Shown here piece by piece: positions 59,014 to 64,000 of a stretch of 64,000 bases of DNA. Source of the DNA: Petrosia ficiformis. Its lineage: Eukaryota > Porifera > Demospongiae > Haplosclerida > Petrosiidae. Location of the stretch: assembly GCA_947044365.1 (NCBI GenBank), contig OX345638.1, positions 3,767,201 to 3,831,200 on the forward strand. Reading direction: 5' to 3'. The notes under the pieces were generated by a model that saw nothing but the letters and a program-made list of their open reading frames with translations, was not told the DNA's origin and did no database searches. The translations under genes were made by a program, and so were the position numbers. Each line of letters starts with the position of its first letter. The stretch's first letter is position 1.

Positions 59014-59391
59014 GGATCAATGGTAAAGAATGGACCAGCCCTACAAGAAGCCATAGAAATGGAACAGAAGAGCTGGGTGGGATCATGTGACATCCTGTGT
59101 TTTTTTTGTGACCCCAGAAAGTGAATAAAACATTCGATAATTGTTCTGATGATAACCTAACAATGATAGGCCTACTGCCTCGTTGCGCTCGGTAACTAAT
59201 AGCTTTAGCCATCTTTATGGAGGGCTCGCGCTACGTGCTCGTCTCTATTTCCTGGGTTCAACGTTTCTACAACACGATGTAACTTCAAGGCCGACATAGG
59301 CCTGATGTCACGTGATCCCGCCCACCCCATTTGCGTTTTTTATGGTTTCTCGTAGCTGTAGTAGCCCTGGTCCGTTCTTTATTATTAATCC
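59014..59391. mobile_element. Small hAT-like TIR element
   Basis: Left end GGATCAATGGTAAAGAATGG then ACCAG; the right end inverse reads GGATTAATAATAAAGAACGG then ACCAG. Imperfect 8-bp flanks CATTGTCT / AATTGTCC. The uninterrupted site is present at about 12393-12402 in gene B's intron (CATTGTCTATAC). Confidence 0.8.
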
Positions 59392-60367
59392 AATTGTCCA
59401 TACTTTACTATGACATGTACCTTATATACTAGTCAATACATCAAGATCAAAAGAAATAGATTACTACTTGTAACATTACCCATCAATTATTATTGATTTA
59501 TATAGCCTCAGGGGGATATTATTACTATTATATTGACTCAGATGTAACTACTGAGGATTAAAATAACCTATATACAGTGTAGAGCATGGTTAAAGAACCA
59601 ATACATTTTTACAGGGCACCTGTACGGGCAATTCTGAAAGTACACTAAATGTACATACTATAATAATAATCTCATATTACACCAGGAATGTTAAAATCTC
59701 CTGAATTATGAATAACAACATTCCAATACCAAAAGATATAGAATACAAATTTCCTCTTCAATACCTCCATTCAGCAGTATATGGTGTGAATGTAATATTA
59801 CTTAACATACAATTGAGGTATATAACTAACTAAAATGTGAATTGCTTTGTGTTAATCTTAATTACACTGATGAAGTGGTTCTTGAGTAATAGTATATTCA
59901 TATTGCTCTGATTTCCTTTTATAGTAGATTATTTCATATAATTTATGTATAACATTCCTTACAGTGTATCAAGGTATAATGTGGCACTTTGCAGCCAATC
60001 AAAGTCTTGATTAGATAATGCACTCGCTTCACTCATGCATTATGTAACCTCACACCATATTAAAATTAATGCTCAATGCACTTCAAAGAATATTATAAAA
60101 GATTAATACATGTCAATTGACATTTCTAGTTTGTTTGGTTGTATTTTCACAGGTAGTTATGCATTAATATTATAAAGTGTGCAATCATGTGACTAGTACA
60201 GGGGGTGTATATGCAATTATGATGTGCTCAATATCACGTGATATGCACTAAAGTTTATTTATAGCTAAAACATACACCAATGAAGTTTTGACTTCTGCAG
60301 ATATGACAAACAATTATTTTATTACAAACTTTGGAACATACACAGGGAAACACCAGTTATATATATA

Positions 60368-60411
<44 letters not shown>

Positions 60412-60575
60412 TATATATATATACAGCTGCCTTTGTATCTCACTTCCATATGGCTGCTGATACCAGAGGAAATTGTAGGCATGGTTCATAAAATATATAC
60501 GATTTCATCCTAAATTACATGCCCTCCAAAACATTTACATGATACATCACATATTCACTAGAGTTTACATTCACT
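59392..60575. other. Copy C intron remainder
   Basis: Aligns with 12403-13214 of gene B's intron. Differences: about 190 extra bases (59740-59935), a long (TA)n run (60361-60422) and a rearranged end where the splice donor should be. Confidence 0.7.
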
Positions 60576-62009
60576 TCAATAATCTACTCTACAAATGTAT
60601 AGTATACTATTGCTACGTTGTAATTGGAGAAGTTCCTCCTGTATTGAACCAGGTTTAGTGACATGTTTCAAAAAATTTGGATCATCATAAAGAGCTGTAG
60701 AATCACTCAAGGAGTGATCAATCTGCTGATAGGAATTATTTTTCTGCAAAGGTATAGAAGCACGATTGTTAGTAACGGGTAAGACAGAAGACAAGTAAGT
60801 ATATTCTTCTGATGAATCGAGATGTTGAGAAGAACACAAGGACATGCTTTGTGTTGGGTATACCATGGCTTTTAAGGTTAGAGTAACACCATTTTTCCAT
60901 GCTTCTCCATTTTGAACACATTGAAAAGCAGTAGTTTGTACTTTATGTTTTGTTGCAGACACATCAGTAATCACTTCCTTAATGTCTGAAGGATGAAATG
61001 TCTCAAGAATGGTCTTACTTTTCTCGAAAAGCTGCTGTCTGTCATCTTCTTCAAGTTCAATTAGCTCAAAACTGATTGGTACATTAGCTAATATCTCAAC
61101 AATACTTCCTGGACAACTGTGATATGATGCAACAAGGGATTGTTCGGAATTTACCATAGTGAGTTCATGTGGGTTTCTGAATTGTTGTTGGATGTTTTTA
61201 TCACTATGAAAGAGTTTGGCTTTAACTGGGAAATTCAGGTACTGTACTACTTCTGAAAGATATAGCTTGATTTTCAAAACATTAGTAGTTAAAGAGATTT
61301 TCATTGATTCATGAAGAACTTTCAGCTCATTGGATGGTATGCTGATACACTTCAATTTCTTTCGGCCATCAAATCCTTTCAGAACTAAAACCTCCCCTTC
61401 AACAAATGAGGATATTTTCTTCTTTCCAGCAAAACCTTTGTCAACTGCTACCACTTGTGGCAATGGACGTGATTTAAATAGATGGCTAGTTGTTGGGAAT
61501 GAAAACCCAATTTCAACAACCTCATTATTATCGACTGGATTATACATTACGCTATACTGTATGGAAGAGTTAATAGGTATTATTAGTTTCCTCCCTGAAT
61601 GAGTACAAACAGTATGGACTACAGTTGTTTCCTTCAGGCAGTATACATCAAGCAATTCTCCATCGAGAAATGAATTTTCCCCACCAATACCATAGATTGA
61701 CTCACAGATGGATAAACGGAATGGAATGTCACTTGTAAATTTATTCATAATTTCATAGAGTGGCAATTGAGGTGATACTTTGACAGCATCATATATCTGT
61801 CCTTCTGCTCCAGTAGTGAATACACGATGGAGTTTTGGTGCTAGTTCACTCTTCTGTTTACATGATCTGTTTGTTTCTTTATGTGACTTTTGCTGATTTT
61901 GTGCCCTTGAAGGAACAGGAGGAGGTAGAATACTGCTTTTTGGTCTTGGAGGTAGAGGCGGAGGTGAGGTACTATTCTTAAGTTTTTCACTTGGTATTTC
62001 TTCCATCAC
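60576..62009 (-). pseudogene. Copy C: CABIT exon
   Basis: A 477-codon frame from MMEEIPSEK through SPPPLPPRPK, tandem CABIT and the QQIDHSLSDSTALYDDP linker is open and about 93% like gene B by eye. It then diverges after RSNSI and stops at 60576, losing the KDLRQKVDGG end and the GTTAGT donor. The leader exon and promoter equivalent are also missing. It could still make a CABIT-only protein if transcribed from elsewhere, but a pseudogene is more likely. Confidence 0.7.
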
Positions 62010-62125
62010 TGAATTGGGTGTATAGACACAACTATAATAATTATAATACAGTGAAATTACTGGTGTTGTTTTGGTAATAGCATTTGTTTTGGTAGCTTAC
62101 ATAAAGTGATTTAACATATCAAAAC

Positions 62126-62755
62126 TACACTGTAAAAATGAATTTGTTATTTTAACAGACCAGTTGTTGCATGTACATTTATAATACATAGTTAGAAACA
62201 TCAAATACAAGTACAATTAACATTTTGTCTGGTTATAATAATTATAATTATATATATATATAATATATATATAATAATAAAGAATGTTATGAGTACAGTC
62301 ATGATTGTACATGTGGCAGTAAGGTGTATATTGGTACACACATTCATGATTGCATGATTAGTGATAATTGTTTTTACTGAAACAAATCGTTTCCTATTAT
62401 CTTTTTTTTAAGTTATCAATAATAGCCTCTTTATATGGTAGTAGGGTGTATATTGGTATGTACATTCCTAATTGCATGATTAGTTTTTACTATAACCAAT
62501 GATTTGAAACAAATTGTTTCATATTATCTCATTTTGAAGTTATCAATAACAGCCTCTTTATATGGTAGTAGGGTGTATTTAGGTATATGCATTTATGACT
62601 ATAGTCATAACATTCCTTTTTTCCACTAGCTATATTATAATCAGACAAAATGCTAATTATCATGTTATTTCATGTTTCTAACAATGTATTGGAAATTTAA
62701 GTGCAACTGAGGTAACAACTGGTCTGTTAAAATAACAAATTCATTTTTACAGTGT
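62126..62755. mobile_element. TIR element with about 170-bp ends and TA site
   Basis: Both ends read TACACTGTAAAAATGAATTT inward and stay similar for about 170 bp (ACAGACCAGTTGTT; TTAGAAACAT; TTTTGTCTG; GAATGTTATGA). A TA duplication is likely. Cuts off the gypsy-type fragment on its right. Partial copy at 46560-46830. Confidence 0.85.
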
Positions 62756-63237
62756 ACTGCTTCTGTGCTGATTGACTTCAGGGGAATGGCTTCGGGATAC
62801 CTGGTTGCATAGTCTACAAGCGTAAGAATGTACCTGTGGCCTTTTTCACTGAGCGGATGAAATGGACCAACCAAGTCAACAGCAACGCGTTTAAATGGCA
62901 CATCGATGATTGGCATGTTTTCAAGTGGGGCTTTGGGAATTGTCCCCTTGGGTACAGTTTTCTGGCAAATGTCACATGACCTGCAGAACCTGGTAACATC
63001 TTTGCGTAATCCAGGCCAATAAAAGCTGCTCAATATCCTGTTAGTAGTCTTTTTGATTCCTAAGTGGCCTCCCATCATGGAGTTGTGAGCAGTTTCCATT
63101 ACCCGGAGACGTAGAGGAGTTGGTACTACAACTTGACGAAGAGACTCTCCATGGTTTATATTGGGATGAGTAAACAAACGATGAAGGATGTTAGATTTTA
63201 TCTGGAAAGATACCTTGATAGAAAGGGCTGTCAGCAA
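62756..63237 (-). pseudogene. Gypsy-type (Ty3-like) integrase fragment
   Basis: Open frame with the HHCC zinc-binding module (HNSMMGGHLG ... CRSCDIC) and the start of the catalytic core (AVDLVGPF, LTLVDYATRYPEAIPLKSIS). It is cut at the TIR element before the last catalytic glutamate, and its 5' side is replaced by the LINE at about 63237. No LTR nearby. Confidence 0.85.
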
Positions 63238-64000
63238 GAATGAAAAATTACTTAGTTGTTTTATAGATTTTACGAAGGCTTTCGATAGTATACCTCATCA
63301 GAGATTATGGTTTAAATTGGGTTCATTGGGTATTCATGGCAATTTACTCCAGACTCTTCAAAGTATGTATAGTGAAGCAAGTGCATCAGTTTTTTGGAAC
63401 AATAGTGTCTCCGACGAATTTTCATGTAACAGTGGTGTTAGACAAGGGTGTGGTCTTAGTCCAATTCTTTTCTCACTATACATAAACTCTATATTGAATG
63501 ATATTTGTGTAGATGAAGGAATATCACTTTTTAAGTGTAATATCAGAGGTATCCTGTATGCAGATGATGTGGTTATTTTTGCTAAAAACCATGCACAATT
63601 ACAACAAATCATGTTCAACCTGGAGTCTTTCAGTTTTATAAATGATCTGGCAGTTAATACAAACAAATCAAAAGTGATGTTATGTGGTCCAGTGAAAGAT
63701 AGAAACGGATTTCAAATCGAATATAAAAGAAAAATTTTGGAAAATGTAACAAATTTTAAGTATTTGGGAGTTACAGTAAGCAATAGAGGTTGTTATGTTA
63801 CTATGTTTAATCCACTAATAGATAGAAGTATGAAAGCAGTTGGACACCTACTATCCAAGTCAAAAGATATGGTAGAGGGAGGTTTGCAAGTCAGTACTTT
63901 ATGCAAATTATTTACATCAGTCATTAGTCCTTGCTTACTGTATGGAAGTCAGATATGGGGCATAAGTCCAAGGATAAAGCTAATAAAGAATGTTCTTGTT
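63238..64000 (+). CDS. LINE (non-LTR) reverse transcriptase, partial, open to window end
   Basis: A continuous plus frame (codon phase of CTT at 63251) carries RT motif A (CFIDFTKAFDSIP), the block SGVRQGCGLSPILFSLYINS, catalytic ILYADDVVIFA, LAVNTNKSKVMLCG and FKYLGVTVSNRG. It then runs with no stop to 64000 (SPCLLYGSQIWGIS). The 5' part, including any endonuclease, is missing at the junction with the gypsy fragment, so the copy is 5'-truncated in the usual LINE way. The clade is not assigned. Only the visible part can be called intact. Confidence 0.9.

Larger units (their letters stand above)
51152..62083 (-). other. Duplicated gene-B segment (copy C region), expanded by insertions
   Basis: Corresponds to 11478-14737. 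At the SAM end the offset is constant at 39676 bp (exons 11512 to 51188, 11772 to 51448, 11887 to 51563). Similarity runs to about 52072, resumes at about 58979, and continues to 62083 with a 378-bp insertion at 59014 and about 190 extra bases near 59740-59935. The copy stops just before the equivalent of the gene B leader-exon donor (14742). Confidence 0.9.

Overview
The window is nuclear DNA from an animal. Genes are split by GT-AG introns. Recognisable products are metazoan: a mitochondrial ADP-forming succinyl-CoA ligase beta subunit, a DP-family partner of E2F, and CABIT-SAM adaptors of the THEMIS/GAREM type. Between them lies AT-rich DNA full of tandem arrays, short terminal-inverted-repeat (TIR) elements, a BEL/Pao LTR element, a gypsy-type fragment and a LINE. 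The gene set and repeat style fit an early-branching invertebrate such as a demosponge, but nothing here proves the species.

Layout. 1-7.3 kb (+): thirteen in-phase exons of a long coiled-coil protein that starts upstream of the window. 7.6-14.8 kb (-): a tandem cluster of CABIT-SAM genes, namely a decayed fragment (7.65-8.41 kb), gene A (8.89-11.36 kb) and gene B (11.51-14.66 kb). 15.2-19.8 kb (-): the 3' half of a DP gene whose reading frame looks broken. 19.3-23.5 kb: two tRNA-derived SINEs, foldbacks, remnants resembling RecQ-type helicases, and TIR elements. 24.5-46.0 kb (-): a 13-exon SUCLA2 gene whose introns are swollen to 21.5 kb by at least six tandem arrays and many TIR elements. 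A CpG-dense stretch at 46.0-46.14 kb is the likely promoter. 46.1-51.1 kb: nested TIR elements, including a 2.4 kb element carrying a near-perfect 137-bp palindrome, and an inverted relative of the 21 kb helicase-like region. 51.15-62.08 kb (-): a second copy of the gene B segment (copy C), opened by a 6.2 kb BEL/Pao element and a small hAT-like element, and lacking the leader exon and one splice donor. 62.1-64.0 kb: a TIR element, a gypsy-type integrase fragment (-) and an open LINE reverse-transcriptase frame (+) that runs off the window.

How it fits together. The CABIT-SAM genes form a small expanding family of probable signalling adaptors (proline-rich SH3-ligand tails, tandem CABIT, C-terminal SAM). 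Copies differ in health: A and B look intact, C and the 7.7 kb fragment do not. SUCLA2 is a conserved mitochondrial enzyme that has kept its exons in phase despite massive intron growth, except for one acceptor that reads CA instead of AG. No prokaryote-like operon, CRISPR array or plasmid function is present. Splice junctions were called by eye from phase and similarity, so transcript data would be decisive.
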